DNA of 5,514 nucleotides, from positions 1-5,514 of the forward strand of contig URVK01000123.1 of NCBI GenBank assembly GCA_900551305.1. Direction: 5' to 3'. Both the position numbers and the translations under genes were made by a program. The stretch is from an uncultured Collinsella sp. Lineage in GTDB: Bacteria > Actinomycetota > Coriobacteriia > Coriobacteriales > Coriobacteriaceae. This document shows, in pieces, positions 4,660 to 5,514 of this stretch. The notes beneath the pieces are model-generated. The model saw nothing but the letters and a program-made list of their open reading frames with translations. It did not search any database and was not told the DNA's origin. Each line of letters starts with the position of its first letter. The first letter of the stretch is position 1.

Positions 4660-5514
4660 ATGGCTCTTTGGGGCGGTCGTTTTGAGGCGGGCGTGGCCGA
4701 GGTCACGCAGGAGTTTGGCGCGTCGTTGCCGGTCGACAAACATCTCTATAAGCAGGATATCGCCGGCTCTAAGGCACATGCCAAGATGCTGGCGGCCCAG
4801 GGCATTATCAGCGCCGAGGACGAGCAGGCGATTGCCGAGGGTCTGACCGGAATCGAACAGGATATCGATGCCGGCAACTTCACCTTCGACATCAACGACG
4901 AGGACATTCACATGTCCATCGAAAGCGAGCTGACGCGCCGCATTGGCGAGGCCGGTAAGCGCCTGCATACCGGGCGTTCGCGTAACGACCAGGTGGCGAC
5001 CGATACGCGCCTGGGCGTCAAGGCGCTGGCCAAGGAGCTCATGGAGGCCAATCTTGAGCTGCGTCATGTGCTGGTGGATGCGGCCAAGAAGTACGACAAG
5101 GTGATTCTGCCGGGCTACACGCACATGCAGCATGCTCAGCCCGTGCTGCTGTCGCATCATCTGCTGGCGTATTCCTGGATGTTCGCGCGCGACTTTACAC
5201 GCCTGAAGGCCGCCTTTGATGCCGCCGACAACTGCCCGCTGGGTGCTGCCGCGCTTGCCGGCACGAGCTATCCGCTCGATCGTCAGATGACGGCTGCCGA
5301 ACTTGGCTTTGCGGGCGTGATTCCCAACTCGCTCGATGCGGTTTCCGACCGTGATTTCCTGCTCGATCTGCATTACGCCGGCTCCGTCATGGCCATGCAC
5401 CTGTCGCGTCTTTCCGAGGAGATCGTGCTATGGTCGAGCTCCGAATTTGGCTTTATCACGCTTTCCGACTCGTACTCCACCGGCTCGTCCATCATGCCGC
5501 AGAAGAAGAACCCC
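4660..5514 (+). CDS. argH: Argininosuccinate lyase (3' end cut off by window edge)
   Basis: Splits argininosuccinate into arginine and fumarate, the last step of arginine synthesis, in a homotetramer of the fumarase/aspartase superfamily whose active sites lie between subunits. The window shows 285 codons of a protein that is usually about 460 residues. Visible motifs: the MALWGGRF start, HTGRSRNDQVATDTRL (103-118), GYTHMQHAQP (152-161) with the conserved Thr154-His155 pair, and the superfamily signature GSSIMPQKKNP (275-285), whose Ser pair includes the catalytic serine, right at the edge. ATG 4660 is chosen because AAAGGGGA (4645-4652) lies seven bases before it. An in-frame ATG at 4642 would place this site inside the gene and add a MKGDGS extension not typical of the family. 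The frame is undamaged throughout. It works directly on the product of argG upstream, but the 520-bp gap and the stem at 4293-4322 suggest separate expression. Confidence 0.96.
   Translation, partial: MALWGGRFEAGVAEVTQEFGASLPVDKHLYKQDIAGSKAHAKMLAAQGIISAEDEQAIAEGLTGIEQDIDAGNFTFDINDEDIHMSIESELTRRIGEAGKRLHTGRSRNDQVATDTRLGVKALAKELMEANLELRHVLVDAAKKYDKVILPGYTHMQHAQPVLLSHHLLAYSWMFARDFTRLKAAFDAADNCPLGAAALAGTSYPLDRQMTAAELGFAGVIPNSLDAVSDRDFLLDLHYAGSVMAMHLSRLSEEIVLWSSSEFGFITLSDSYSTGSSIMPQKKNP

Overview
The window looks like chromosomal DNA from a high-GC, Gram-positive gut actinobacterium of the class Coriobacteriia, most likely Collinsella or a close relative. This is inferred from the style of the polA, argG and argH proteins, their codon use and the gene order; no database search was possible. 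Four protein genes are recognisable: the 3' end of polA (+), a Cof-type HAD phosphatase gene broken by a frameshift (-), a complete argG (+), and the first 285 codons of argH (+), which runs off the right edge.

Layout. polA (1-1262) ends at a strong hairpin terminator (1297-1330). polA and the HAD gene converge, and the gap between them is mostly palindromic: a small hairpin (1447-1469) lies inside a 26-bp inverted repeat (1397-1422 / 1500-1525), which lies inside a third, 15-bp repeat whose right copy is the 3' end of the HAD gene (1365-1379 / 1544-1558). All three share nearly the same centre. The HAD gene (2358 to 1535) has all four family motifs, but they are split between two frames by a lesion near 2221-2229.

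The AT-richer divergent gap 2359-2912 is a long leader in front of argG. From left to right it holds a possible promoter (2502-2529), a compact three-way-junction fold that would begin at the predicted transcript start (2537-2593), a 24-codon reading frame with an excellent ribosome binding site (2633-2707), and several mutually exclusive helices (2687-2858). The short peptide ends RRQRAISRRR, so six of its last ten residues are arginine, four of them encoded by CGA. Being upstream of argG, it looks like a leader peptide that senses arginine and controls argG by attenuation. This is the most interesting observation in the window.

argG and argH encode the last two steps of arginine synthesis (citrulline to argininosuccinate, then to arginine plus fumarate). 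They are separated by 520 bp containing hairpins, a strong terminator-like stem (4293-4322), an unrecognised 56-codon gene with a strong ribosome binding site (4371-4541), and a degenerate direct repeat (4531-4611). argH may therefore be expressed at least partly independently of argG. No tRNA, rRNA, CRISPR array, insertion sequence or phage gene was seen.
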